From assembly GCA_949291515.1 (NCBI GenBank), contig CASEVY010000007.1:248001-312000 (forward strand): DNA of 64,000 nt. The letters run 5' to 3'. This document shows, piece after piece, positions 16,690 through 26,000 of the stretch. Position numbers and translations under genes: made by a program. A model generated the notes under the pieces. The model did no database searches and was not told where the DNA came from. It saw nothing but the letters and a program-made list of their open reading frames with translations. The DNA is from an uncultured bacterium (GTDB lineage: Bacteria; Elusimicrobiota; Elusimicrobia; Elusimicrobiales; Elusimicrobiaceae). How positions within the stretch are numbered: the stretch's first letter is position 1; every line of letters begins with the position of its first letter.

Positions 16690-18066
16690 ATGGCTTTAAG
16701 TCCTTTAGACGGAAGATACGGAGAATCTGTAAAAGAGCTCGCCGCTTTGGCCGGCGAAGACCGCCTGATTCTTATGAGAATTAAGGCGGAATGTCTGTAT
16801 TTGCTTGCTTTGGCGGAGCGCGGCGTAATAAAAATGAGCGCCGCGGACAAAAAGAAAATACTTTCGCTTTCGGAAGCGCCAAACTCCGCCGTCGCAACCG
16901 TTAAACTTATAGAAACAAAAGGTTTTAAGGGAATAAAGGCCACAAGGCACGATGTTAAGGCGGTGGAGTATTATCTGCGGCTGGCTTTTGAGGAGAAAGG
17001 TCTCGGCAGATATAGCCAATGGCTGCATTTCGCCCTGACTTCGGAAGACATAAACAGCCTCTGTTACGCCGTGATGACCAGGGACGCCCTGCAAGAAGTG
17101 TTAATACCTGCTTTAGAAAACATTTTATCCGCTTTTGGCAAATTGGCAAAGAGTTATGCCGATGATGTCTTGTTGGCGCGCACGCACGGCCAGCCTGCGG
17201 TTCCGACCACTTTCGGCAAAGAGTTCAAGGTTTTTGAGTATCGTCTTTCAAGGCAGCTGAAACAGCTTAAGAAACAGCAAATTTCCTGTAAATTCGGCGG
17301 GGCGGTAGGGTGCTATAACGCGCATGCGGCGGCGTTTGACAATATAGATTGGACCAAGTTTTCAAAAGATTTCATAGAATCTTTCAACAAAGGCCGCAAA
17401 AGCAAGATATTTTTGTGGGAAGTTTCGACGCAGATAGATCCGCATGATTCATATGCGGAACTTTTCGACAACCTGCGCCGCGCAAATATGATACTTTTGG
17501 ATTTCTCGCAGGATATTTGGCGTTATATATCCGATGGACTGATAAAGCAGAAAAGCGTTGAGGGGGAAGTGGGGTCTTCTACGATGCCTCAGAAGGTCAA
17601 TCCGATAGATTTCGAGCAGGCTGAGGGGAATATCGGCCTTGCTAATGCCTTGTTTGGGTTCTTCAGCGGGAAGTTGACGGTATCAAGATTGCAGAGGGAT
17701 TTGTCGGATTCCACTGTGCTGAGGAATATCGTCTGCGCTTTCGGATATTGCGTTACGGCCTATAAGTCTTTGTTAAAAGGTTTGTCCAAGATAAAGCCCG
17801 ACACCGAATATGCCTTGCAAGAAGTCCGTGCGCACCCGGAAACGCTGTCCGAAGCGCTGCAGACTTTGCTTAGGACCTACGGGCGGCCAGACGCATATGA
17901 AAAACTGAAAGCTCTTACTCGCGGAAAGAAAGTCAGCGCGAAAGATATTGAACTTTTTGTGGAGAATTTGGATTTGACTCCGCCTCAAAGGAAAAAAATG
18001 CTTTCCTTGCGGGCGGAAAAATATATTGGCCTATCGGCAAAAATGGCAAGGAAGGTTTATTTATGA
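16690..18066 (+). CDS. purB: Adenylosuccinate lyase
   Basis: Cleaves SAICAR and adenylosuccinate in purine synthesis. The 458-residue protein belongs to the E. coli-like fumarase/aspartase superfamily branch. The signature GSSTMPQKVNPIDFEQAEGN lies near residue 297, the catalytic His region ARTHGQPAVPTTFGKE near 162, and TSEDINSL near 117. AGGA is upstream of the ATG, and a TATAAT at 16676-16681 ends only eight bases before it. It overlaps purA by ATGA, giving a two-gene adenylate operon. Confidence 0.97.
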   Translation: MALSPLDGRYGESVKELAALAGEDRLILMRIKAECLYLLALAERGVIKMSAADKKKILSLSEAPNSAVATVKLIETKGFKGIKATRHDVKAVEYYLRLAFEEKGLGRYSQWLHFALTSEDINSLCYAVMTRDALQEVLIPALENILSAFGKLAKSYADDVLLARTHGQPAVPTTFGKEFKVFEYRLSRQLKQLKKQQISCKFGGAVGCYNAHAAAFDNIDWTKFSKDFIESFNKGRKSKIFLWEVSTQIDPHDSYAELFDNLRRANMILLDFSQDIWRYISDGLIKQKSVEGEVGSSTMPQKVNPIDFEQAEGNIGLANALFGFFSGKLTVSRLQRDLSDSTVLRNIVCAFGYCVTAYKSLLKGLSKIKPDTEYALQEVRAHPETLSEALQTLLRTYGRPDAYEKLKALTRGKKVSAKDIELFVENLDLTPPQRKKMLSLRAEKYIGLSAKMARKVYL

Positions 18067-19085
18067 TAGATATAGTATCCGGCGGGCAGGCCGGCGATGA
18101 AGGGAAAGGCAAGATATCGGCGTATCTTTCTTATAAAGGGAACTATTCTTATTGCGTTCGCATAGGCGGGCCGAATGCGGGGCATACGGTTTTGCATCGA
18201 GGCAACAAGTATACCTTAAAGAATATTCCGTCCGGATTTCTTAACCCCAAGACGAAATTGGTTTTGGGCGCTGGAGCGTATACCAAGACCGACTGGCTGC
18301 TTAAAGAAGTCGAGCTTACCGGCACGAAAGACCGCCTTATAATAGACCCTATGGCGGTTCTCATAGAGGAAAGACATACTTCCGCGGAGAAAGGCGACAG
18401 CCATTTTATGTCGGCAGTAGGCAGCGTGGGGACAGGATTGGGGCAGGCGGTTAAGGAGCGTATAGAAAGAAGGGCGCTAAAATTCGCAAAAGACGAGCCG
18501 CTGCTAAAAGATTTCATACAGGACGTACCCGAACTTTTAAACAAGGCTTTGGCAAAAGGCGAAGACGTTTTGGTTGAGGGTACTCAGGGCGTGAAACTTT
18601 CGCTTTTGCACGGCGAATATCCTTTTGTTACTTCGCGCGATACGACCGCGTCCACCTTCTTGGGTGAAGCGGGCTTGGGCCCGAAAGCCGTAAGAGACTG
18701 TTGGGTAATTTTTAAGCCTTATGTCAGCAGGGTGGGGCCGGGCCCTTTGGCCAGCGAGATTTTCGACGAAAAAGAATTGGAGCTTTATCACGGCAAAGGC
18801 TGCGAAATCGGCAGCGTCAGCAAGCGCCTGAGAAGGATCGGCCGCTTTGAAGACGAAACCGCCATAAAAGCCATTATGCTTAACAGCGCGACCAAAATAG
18901 CCGTCACACATATCGACCTTTTTGCGGGCAATGATGCGGGTACGGTAAACTGTTACGAACAGTTTAGCGGGGAAGCAAAAAAATTCTTGGACCATCTGCA
19001 GGATATATTGAAGAAAACTTATCCGTATCCGGAACTTAAACTGATATCCAACGGTCCGGAATTGGAAGATATGGTAATTCTGTAA
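18063..19085 (+). CDS. purA: Adenylosuccinate synthetase, short archaeal-type
   Basis: GTP-dependent condensation of IMP with aspartate, the step before PurB in AMP synthesis. The 340 residues are about 90 fewer than usual bacterial PurA, but match the short form known from Pyrococcus. The P-loop reads SGGQAGDEGKGK near residue 5-16 (Ala where most have Trp). GPNAGHTV, the VEGTQGVKLSLLHGEYPFVTSRDTTAS region and TRVGPGPL-like segments follow. The start overlaps purB. The short form suggests horizontal acquisition or an ancient paralogue; function should be unchanged. Confidence 0.93.
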   Translation: MIDIVSGGQAGDEGKGKISAYLSYKGNYSYCVRIGGPNAGHTVLHRGNKYTLKNIPSGFLNPKTKLVLGAGAYTKTDWLLKEVELTGTKDRLIIDPMAVLIEERHTSAEKGDSHFMSAVGSVGTGLGQAVKERIERRALKFAKDEPLLKDFIQDVPELLNKALAKGEDVLVEGTQGVKLSLLHGEYPFVTSRDTTASTFLGEAGLGPKAVRDCWVIFKPYVSRVGPGPLASEIFDEKELELYHGKGCEIGSVSKRLRRIGRFEDETAIKAIMLNSATKIAVTHIDLFAGNDAGTVNCYEQFSGEAKKFLDHLQDILKKTYPYPELKLISNGPELEDMVIL

Positions 19086-19100
19086 GATTTGCGCAATCGC

Positions 19101-19131
19101 AAAAAGCCGCCGGTTATCGGCGGCTTTTTTT
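19101..19131 (+). terminator. Terminator of purBA
   Basis: The stem AGCCGCCG/CGGCGGCT with a five-base loop is followed by seven T, about 20 bases past the purA stop. Confidence 0.9.
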
Positions 19132-19285
19132 ATCGCCGCGGATAGTTCCCTTCGGGTGCGGTTTTAATGCTTTAGGGCATTTGTCCGACTTGGAGGCTTT
19201 CCCAGGTTCGCTAGGCCTAATAAACGGATTGCAAAAGGAATAAAAATTGTTAATAATGAATAAATAGACCGCGGAGGGACATTTT

Positions 19286-21073
19286 ATGAAATCCTATGCC
19301 GTTGACAGTATTTATGCTTTTATCATAATAGTGGCAGTATTCCTGGTTCTGCCTTTCTTCGTGCCGATGCAGGAGGAAGAATATTTATCCGAGCCGGTCG
19401 GCGAATATAGTATAGAGGAAGAGAAACCCGAAATTTTTACTAGAATAATCGACAGAGTATCTTCCTTTTACAGATTAAAGAAAAAGAAAAAAGCCGTACT
19501 ATCCGAATCTTTGAGAGAAGAATCTTCCGCAGATAAGAAAGAACTATCCTCCTCCGAAAAAAGCGCTTTGAAAGCAGAGGGCCAGGCGGCAGGCTCAAGC
19601 GCGAGAATGTCCGGCGAAACCCTCCGCTCGCAAGATCTCCAAACTAATGGCGAAGGCGGCCGGCGCGGCAGGAACGCGGCCTCTTTGCCTGATATGGCGG
19701 AGCTCGACGGGAAAAGATATCCGATAATGCCGGATCCTTATGGGAACAAATATGTTATAGCCAAAGGCGGTCCGATAGCGCTTAAAGATTTTTTGGCCAA
19801 AGGCGGAAGAATAGTAAAGCCTATGTATAACTATGATGCGGGAAATGATTTCCCTGGCGATATTGCAGGCGGGAATATCGGCTCTGGCGGCAATGGCGGA
19901 CGCGTAGGCGCTAAAGGAAATGCCTCCGCCCAATCCTACGGCGAATTGGCGTCCTATAAAACGAGAGGGGGCGGTAAAATCAGCGGATTTAATCAAGGTA
20001 AAACGGCGGATTTAAACGACGAAGAATACGCTGCCAATCAAGGCGGAACGGGCGGCCGTAAAGCGGGATTTGATTTGAGCGGATACGATTTTTCCTCGGG
20101 TGAGAGTTTTAACGAACTGCGCCAAAATTTATCAGCCAAAAGCGGCGGCGGTTCCAAAGGCGACAGCGCAGAAGAGAGAGAGAACAGAACTCCAAAGGTC
20201 TATAAACTGCAAAATACGAAACCTTTTGTCAGCGAGAACGCCGTAGGCGTTTCCATACAAAATGAAGAGGACGGCATATCGCTGGATATAGGCGAAGGCG
20301 GCGCCTCGGAGGATAGCTTTGGTTTTGATTCCGGCCCCGGCGGGGAAATCGGCTTTGAGGAACAAGAACCTCTTGATGGCAAGAATGTGGTGTCAAGAAG
20401 CATAGAGGCCGGTTATGAGAACTCTTTGGGTATAATACCGGAAAATGCGGATACTCGCAAAGCGATGACGCGAGAGCTCCTGGGCGATTCGGCCTTTGTC
20501 GGCCGTTCCGAACAAGGACGGGTAAGCGATCCCTGGATATTGCCAAACAATATAGACAACGGCCCCGGCAAGGAGTTTTTTGAGGCCAACAGGGACGTAC
20601 TGCTCGGAAGCGATGCGGTAAGTTTCAGGGAATGGGAAGAGAATGATATTTATTACGATAATGTCCGCGGCGAAATAGAAACGGCTACTAACGGTGCGGT
20701 TACGCCGTTGGTTATGATAAACGGGCAAAAAGGGCCGTTTACCATGCAGGTTATGCCTGAAAACAGCTACTATTACAAAGTGACGTCCAATTTGCTTAAC
20801 AATAAAGTCCGAAATGTGGACGAAAACGGGGAAGTCGATTTAAACCGGATAGACAGAAACAGAGTCTTGGTCGTAGTGCCGGAGCGGCCTCTGGCAGAGA
20901 ATTTGAGGAAAGACGGCTATAAGGTAGCCATTTTCGAAAAATACATAGTGACCCCCGGCAATTTAAAGAATTTCTATGATCAAACATCCAGTGCCGTAAA
21001 AGATATAGAAGCGGGGAAGAAGGCTGAGCACGAAGCCAAAAAACAGGATATAGCCCGCTCTTTAAAGATCTGA
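19286..21073 (+). CDS. Anchored Gly/Ser-rich protein, tandem paralogue 1
   Basis: 595 residues, not recognised. One N-terminal membrane segment (about 9-26) with no cleavage site suggests a signal anchor with the bulk outside the cytoplasm. An acidic stretch and a juxtamembrane motif (50-69, EIFTRIIDRVSSFYRLKKKK) follow. Residues about 75-430 are low-complexity, rich in Gly, Ser, Asn and Glu, and probably disordered. The last ~120 residues are ordered, with the motif RVLVVVPERPLAENLRKDGY near 526-545 shared with the next two large genes. A GGAGGG ribosome-binding site precedes the ATG. It is the first of three homologous genes. No catalytic motif is visible; a structural or surface role is only a guess. 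Confidence 0.75.
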   Translation: MKSYAVDSIYAFIIIVAVFLVLPFFVPMQEEEYLSEPVGEYSIEEEKPEIFTRIIDRVSSFYRLKKKKKAVLSESLREESSADKKELSSSEKSALKAEGQAAGSSARMSGETLRSQDLQTNGEGGRRGRNAASLPDMAELDGKRYPIMPDPYGNKYVIAKGGPIALKDFLAKGGRIVKPMYNYDAGNDFPGDIAGGNIGSGGNGGRVGAKGNASAQSYGELASYKTRGGGKISGFNQGKTADLNDEEYAANQGGTGGRKAGFDLSGYDFSSGESFNELRQNLSAKSGGGSKGDSAEERENRTPKVYKLQNTKPFVSENAVGVSIQNEEDGISLDIGEGGASEDSFGFDSGPGGEIGFEEQEPLDGKNVVSRSIEAGYENSLGIIPENADTRKAMTRELLGDSAFVGRSEQGRVSDPWILPNNIDNGPGKEFFEANRDVLLGSDAVSFREWEENDIYYDNVRGEIETATNGAVTPLVMINGQKGPFTMQVMPENSYYYKVTSNLLNNKVRNVDENGEVDLNRIDRNRVLVVVPERPLAENLRKDGYKVAIFEKYIVTPGNLKNFYDQTSSAVKDIEAGKKAEHEAKKQDIARSLKI

Positions 21074-21108
21074 ATTGGGCCCTAAGACCTATGTGTTTTT
21101 GGGCCTAA

Positions 21109-21131
21109 AAACCCTTGTTTTACAGGGGTTT
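21109..21131 (+). terminator. Weak terminator after paralogue 1
   Basis: A 10-bp stem AAACCCTTGT/ACAGGGGTTT (one wobble) with a TTT loop is followed by an AT-rich, but not poly-T, stretch. Confidence 0.45.
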
Positions 21132-21202
21132 ATTTAATAGATTTTAATAATAGAAACAGTGTTTTTTGCGGCTTTGAAATTAAATTTACGGAGTAAGCGG
21201 AT

Positions 21203-21844
21203 ATGAAGAAAAAATTCCTGTATGTTTTGGCGTTTTCCATAATGTCGTTTTGTGCGCTGCCTGCCAATGCGGATTTGCATATGTATTGCAAGATAAACGG
21301 CGTGAAGTATGAGTTGGGCGATGTAATTAAGAGGTTTGGCAATTCAAGCAAAGCCGTTATCGGCTGCTGCGATTTGACTAAAGTTTGCGGACCCAATTAC
21401 ATATCCAACGTAGAAGGTTCCGAATATTTGCATTCTTTGAGCTTGATAGCTGCGAAATACAATCATTTGGGCTCGCTGAAATATCTTATAGACGTCAAGG
21501 GCGTAGGCTATGAAAGCTGGCCGATGAAGAAAGGCAGCGACGGTTATTACAGGGATTATAAAGACTATACCCAGCTTATGTATGCGGTAAGAAACGGCAA
21601 TGCTGAGATGGTGGAATATCTCTTGAAAAAAGGCGCAAGCCCAACGCTTAAAAACAAAGACGGGAAGAACTCTTTTGATTATGTCGGGTCAAATGGCCAA
21701 ATAAGGGAAATACTGGAAAAAAGGTTGTATTCTTTTAAACTTGACACGAAGTATAAACAAGAGATTATAGACTTAAAAAACGGTAAATATGACGAAATTT
21801 TTGCCGGTTTTATGAAGTTGGTAGATTTTGACGATAACATATAA
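21203..21844 (+). CDS. Secreted ankyrin-repeat protein
   Basis: 213 residues with a clear Sec signal peptide (about 1-23, ending PANA). The mature N-terminal part has a Cys cluster (CKINGVKYE, then GCC and VCG). Two to three ankyrin-like repeats follow; the best is YTQLMYAVRNGNAEMVEYLL with KKGASPTLKNKDGK, near residues 113-145. Ankyrin repeats bind other proteins. The location, between two of the three large anchored paralogues and on the same strand, suggests a periplasmic partner for them. No ATGA overlap occurs, but gaps are short. The Cys residues may form disulfides. Confidence 0.7.
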   Translation: MKKKFLYVLAFSIMSFCALPANADLHMYCKINGVKYELGDVIKRFGNSSKAVIGCCDLTKVCGPNYISNVEGSEYLHSLSLIAAKYNHLGSLKYLIDVKGVGYESWPMKKGSDGYYRDYKDYTQLMYAVRNGNAEMVEYLLKKGASPTLKNKDGKNSFDYVGSNGQIREILEKRLYSFKLDTKYKQEIIDLKNGKYDEIFAGFMKLVDFDDNI

Positions 21845-21873
21845 CCTCAAATAAGAATAGGGAGGAGGCGGCT

Positions 21874-23880
21874 ATGAAGAGTAAAAAAAGCGGTGGCATA
21901 TTTATATGGATTTTTGCCGCGGTAGCCTTGTTCTTGGCTGTTCCGTTTTTGTTCCAAGAGGAAACGAACGGAAAACGTGGCGGCAAGATGTCGATAGATG
22001 GCGAGGGTCTTTTGCCTGTCGTCTCCTCCGAGAATCCCTTAACCAAATATATTAAAAGGCTTGCGGACTTTTACGGCTTTAAAAAGAAGGATTCCGGACG
22101 GAAGTCTTTTGCCAAAAATGATGTATATTCCGATGACGAATTGATGTATATGGAAGAAGGGTTCGGCGCTATGTTTGCGGCGCAGAACAAATCAGATTCC
22201 GAGGCCAAGCCCGCAAAGGGCGGGCAGGAAGTTTCCGCAGAACAAATTGCCTCTATCAGGGCGGCCTATTCCAAGGCGGCCGAAGTGTCTCTTAAAGACG
22301 GCACGGTCCGTACAGAGAGCGGGCTTACGATAAAACCGTCGCAAGACGGCTACTCTATAGAGGGTAAATTTTATAAAAACGGGACATACCCTTCCTTAAA
22401 GAACAGGCGCGAGATAGAACGCGCTTTAAGCAAATTTCATAAAGAGAAAGCGGCGCAGGAAGGTTTAACTGCGGCATATGTACGCAATTCGGACGGCAGT
22501 CTGTCTGTGAAATATATTTCTCCTAATATGTTGGATTCTAAAAGCAGGAGTTTGTACGCTTCCGGGAAAAGAGATATCGGAGACGATTATTACCGCGGGG
22601 CGAGAATATTATCCAGGAATGTTTCTTCCGGGGAGTCTTCTTCTTCTGGTTCTGAGCGCCGCGGATATCTTTCCAGCGGCAGTATCGATTCTGCATACGA
22701 CAGCATATCCGAGCGTCTGAAGGAGCATTTTGACGAGGACGACAGCCAAGGGGCTTCTTCCGAGAGGGAGGAAGAACGAGAAGAGAGCCGCAATGATAAA
22801 GAGGAAAATCTTTCTCAGGAACTGATAGCAAATTCTAACCGCGCGCCGGTCAGCTTGCTGATAACTTCGCAATTAAGGGAAGCTCCGAACAAAATACCTG
22901 ATTCCAAATATTTGGATGCGCCCAGAGTAGCGCTGAAACTTCCCAATACCAATGCCAATATCAGATCTTTAAATGATCTGCTGGCGAAATACGGCATAAC
23001 AAATACTTTAAGTTTTGAAGAAATGCAGCTTCCCAATATAGCGCCCGGCACAAGCAGGGAGCAAATCCGCGAGATAATGTCGGAGTGGGGCAAGCATCTG
23101 CAGGCGTTCAAATCTGAAGACGGGCTTTTAAGGGTTTTCTCTCCGACGATGATACCGGATACGGTTTTTACCGGCGGGAACAATGATCCTTATATGTATG
23201 TTGGTTATCCGAGAGTTCCGTATATGGACGTAGACGGTTCGGGCCAGCCTGCGATTACAAGTTTTTCGGAAGTGTTTCTTAACAGGACGGGTTTGGCCAA
23301 TATGTTTGACGCCATGAGGGATTCCGAAGGTGAAAGGCTGGACACTTCGGAATTGGAAGATCGCTATTTGGCATTGGATTCGATGCGCAATGAAAACAAT
23401 AAATATTTGCAAATGCTCGGCCAAAATGACGCCATAAGCAACAAAATGCCTAAGGTTGTGTTCTATTTGGGAAAACTAAGACGGAGCGAGGGCAATGTGG
23501 CCGTAGCTTCGCCGTCATCTTTCTTATACGTATACGCACCGAATATGGCGCCGGATTTTGTAGTTGACGGCGGTACGGATTCTTCTTACAGGGAGATGTC
23601 GGCCGCGGCGTTTTTGGACAATGTCAACAAACGCGGCAGCAACAATATTGTTATAGTTAATGATGAACGCCTTAAGGAAACGCTTAAAAAAGCAGGGGTA
23701 AAAAACGTTTCCGTCATAGAAACGGACAGATTGTCTTCCGGTACGCCGGAAGACGTGGAATATGTAATAGGCGCGTTGAAAGAAGTGGTGGCCCAGAGGG
23801 TAATGTCCGATGAGGAATTAAAACAAGAATTTATTAAGGCTATGACTGACGCCAGTAAAAAAGAAAAGGGCGGCAAATAA
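21874..23880 (+). CDS. Anchored Ser/Glu-rich protein, tandem paralogue 2
   Basis: 668 residues, not recognised, with the same plan as its neighbours. A membrane anchor lies at about 9-27. The juxtamembrane motif (54-73, NPLTKYIKRLADFYGFKKKD) lines up with those of the flanking proteins. A variable, charged and Ser-rich middle (about 75-330) includes an acidic SEREEEREESRNDKEE run. The C-terminal half is ordered. Its last domain has strands around residue 470 and the motif NIVIVNDERLKETLKKAG near 591-608, matching paralogue 1. GGGAGGAGG precedes the ATG. It starts 29 bases after the ankyrin gene. Function unknown. Confidence 0.75.
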   Translation: MKSKKSGGIFIWIFAAVALFLAVPFLFQEETNGKRGGKMSIDGEGLLPVVSSENPLTKYIKRLADFYGFKKKDSGRKSFAKNDVYSDDELMYMEEGFGAMFAAQNKSDSEAKPAKGGQEVSAEQIASIRAAYSKAAEVSLKDGTVRTESGLTIKPSQDGYSIEGKFYKNGTYPSLKNRREIERALSKFHKEKAAQEGLTAAYVRNSDGSLSVKYISPNMLDSKSRSLYASGKRDIGDDYYRGARILSRNVSSGESSSSGSERRGYLSSGSIDSAYDSISERLKEHFDEDDSQGASSEREEEREESRNDKEENLSQELIANSNRAPVSLLITSQLREAPNKIPDSKYLDAPRVALKLPNTNANIRSLNDLLAKYGITNTLSFEEMQLPNIAPGTSREQIREIMSEWGKHLQAFKSEDGLLRVFSPTMIPDTVFTGGNNDPYMYVGYPRVPYMDVDGSGQPAITSFSEVFLNRTGLANMFDAMRDSEGERLDTSELEDRYLALDSMRNENNKYLQMLGQNDAISNKMPKVVFYLGKLRRSEGNVAVASPSSFLYVYAPNMAPDFVVDGGTDSSYREMSAAAFLDNVNKRGSNNIVIVNDERLKETLKKAGVKNVSVIETDRLSSGTPEDVEYVIGALKEVVAQRVMSDEELKQEFIKAMTDASKKEKGGK

Positions 23881-23928
23881 TTATATCAAGCGCGGCCGTT
23901 TAATATAATTGTAGTAAAGAGGGTAAAT

Positions 23929-25968
23929 ATGTCTAAGGGTATTATATTAAAGATATTACTTTGCGGATTTGTGGTGTTTTTGCTTCTTCCGGCGGTTTTT
24001 GACGAAGAAGAGAAGGCGCCGGCCACCATTCGTCCTTTCGAAGGCGCTACCGAATTTAATCCAAGTGTATACGACGGCGAAGAGAGCCTGCCGATACTGG
24101 AAGGCGCCCCGGAAGAAGAGGGGAATGTCTTTACCAGATACGCGAAAAAATTTAAGAAGATGTACGGCAGGGCATTGTTCGGTTCGGCTTCTCAGAACGA
24201 GCAATCGTATGAAGCCGCCGCGCAAAACGATTTGGATAACGGCGACGAAGAATTATATTATGCCATGGCGGCATTATTTAGTTCGGGCAGCTCAGGCGGT
24301 GCGGCAGTGGGCGGTGAAAGATCCTCTTATGACAACGGCGCCGCTTCAAATAACGTCAAGGCGCTTGCTTATGACAAAGAATATTTTAAAGGTGTTCCGT
24401 CCCCGGTAAAGCAGACGGTCCACGACAATGCTCCGGTAAAAGGCCTGTATGAAACGTCTTCTACGGAACCTTACGAAGCCAGGACTAAAGCAAAGCAGGT
24501 ATACAGCAACGTAATGAATAAGGTTGACAGGACCGTTCCAAAAGCCGCGAAATCGCAGTCCGCTTTTGGCGATTTGGAGGGGGAAGGCGAAATTTCGTCA
24601 TATAAAGGCGGAGTTTACGGCTCTTTTGATAATTCGGTCGTTGGGGATATCGGTACCGATAGTATGGCGCCGGATTTGGCCGACGGTTTAATTTTAGCGA
24701 GCGGCAAACGCGTTAACCGCGAATATACCGGGATATCCAGCCCTCGGCGCGGTTCGACAGGCGGGAGCAAAGGGGGAAGCTATAATTCTTACGGCGGTGG
24801 AGCGGCCAGAGAGGATTTAAACGGTTGGGGTGCGGGTTTTGGTGAAAGTTTTGAAGCGGCTGCCGCCCGTACGGAAGAAAATGTTTCCATTGCGGCCGGC
24901 ATAATGAAAGATGAACGGCGCGAAGAGCAAGCAGCCGGCGGCGGTAATGGCGGAGCAAATTCCCAAGGCGGTAATGCCAAGGCTGAAGATGGTTCTTCCC
25001 AAGGGGGAGAAGCAAATTACTCCGGCGGGGCCGGTAAACAGAACGGAGGAGAGGCGTCTGCGGAAAACTCCTCAAGCGGGAGTTCCGAAGATGTCAGCCC
25101 TGCAGAAGAAAGCGGCGATACAGAGAGCGATGGCCAAACTCAGGGGGCAAACGGTTCCAATCCGAACAATCCTTTATTGGGCAGGGATACGCTGTTCGAT
25201 CAAGCTAAATACGATTATGTACTGCATAAAACTTGTATGGACGGTTCCAATTCCAATATGGCGGAGAATAGGAGCCTGCCCTTTGCCAGGGATATAGGAT
25301 ACTTGGGTTCAGATGGTAATGGAGCGAACGGATTTTCAAATGCCAATCCTGACAAGATAGAGCCTCTTTGCACAACTCCGTTGGAAGGAGCGCAGTCTGT
25401 AGAAGATGCAATAAACGGCAAGAGGATAGTTGTTGATTTGGGCCTTGCCCGCGGAAAGGACGGCAATTTATATAGAGCCGTACCGACGTATTTGGCGCTT
25501 TCGAGCAAGGGGCTTGGTCAAATAGGCATACTCAATTATTACGAAGATGCCGACGGCGATATAAATATGGGCGACCTGTTCAAGGGCGCGAGTATTTCGG
25601 AGTTCGCCTCGGTAGCAAACAATAAAGAGAGTATCGTTATAACGGTTTCGCCCGCGGTGGCGCGAGCATATTTGGGGAAATCCGTTCTTATAGAGGAAGG
25701 CGATTTGGAAAGTAAAAGCGGATTAAAGTCTCTTGCCGAGAAATTGAACAATCTCCCCGCGGAAAGAGAACGCATATTGGCTATTGCAAGCCAGCCGCAG
25801 GCGGCGCAGCGACCTCAGCCGAAGAAGAATACTCAAGCGGAAGAAAAAGCCCGCAAAGAAGCTGTCGACAGGGCGGATATCGAACAGAAGAAGGAAGAAA
25901 TAAAAGACAACAGGTTTTTTGGCAAACTAGCGGATTTGTTTGGCGGCAATAAGAGAGGAAGAAAATAG
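23929..25968 (+). CDS. Anchored Gly-rich protein, tandem paralogue 3
   Basis: 679 residues. The N-terminal anchor (about 5-24, containing Cys12) is followed by an acidic stretch and the juxtamembrane motif at 66-85 (NVFTRYAKKFKKMYGRALFG). The long middle (about 90-410) is very rich in Gly, Ser, Asn and Ala (for example GGGNGGANSQGGNAKAEDG) and surely disordered. The ordered C-terminal part (about 420-600) contains two Cys (HKTCMDG, EPLCTTP) and a diverged version of the shared motif (KESIVITVSPAVARAYLG). A basic, Gln/Lys-rich tail follows. The family is not recognised. The next gene, malic enzyme, follows closely but is probably unrelated. Confidence 0.73.
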   Translation: MSKGIILKILLCGFVVFLLLPAVFDEEEKAPATIRPFEGATEFNPSVYDGEESLPILEGAPEEEGNVFTRYAKKFKKMYGRALFGSASQNEQSYEAAAQNDLDNGDEELYYAMAALFSSGSSGGAAVGGERSSYDNGAASNNVKALAYDKEYFKGVPSPVKQTVHDNAPVKGLYETSSTEPYEARTKAKQVYSNVMNKVDRTVPKAAKSQSAFGDLEGEGEISSYKGGVYGSFDNSVVGDIGTDSMAPDLADGLILASGKRVNREYTGISSPRRGSTGGSKGGSYNSYGGGAAREDLNGWGAGFGESFEAAAARTEENVSIAAGIMKDERREEQAAGGGNGGANSQGGNAKAEDGSSQGGEANYSGGAGKQNGGEASAENSSSGSSEDVSPAEESGDTESDGQTQGANGSNPNNPLLGRDTLFDQAKYDYVLHKTCMDGSNSNMAENRSLPFARDIGYLGSDGNGANGFSNANPDKIEPLCTTPLEGAQSVEDAINGKRIVVDLGLARGKDGNLYRAVPTYLALSSKGLGQIGILNYYEDADGDINMGDLFKGASISEFASVANNKESIVITVSPAVARAYLGKSVLIEEGDLESKSGLKSLAEKLNNLPAERERILAIASQPQAAQRPQPKKNTQAEEKARKEAVDRADIEQKKEEIKDNRFFGKLADLFGGNKRGRK

Positions 25969-26000
25969 CCGTTTGAAATTAAAGCAAGAAAAAAATAAAA

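Noticed and set aside
22780-22830. Frameshift or fusion in paralogue 2 at the acidic SEREEEREES run
   Set aside because: The frame is open on both sides, codon use does not change, and acidic low-complexity runs are shared by the neighbouring paralogues.
24950-25140. Repeat array in paralogue 3
   Set aside because: The Gly/Ser/Asn-rich region is compositionally biased, but shows no regular DNA repeat unit or spacer; it is not a CRISPR or a minisatellite.
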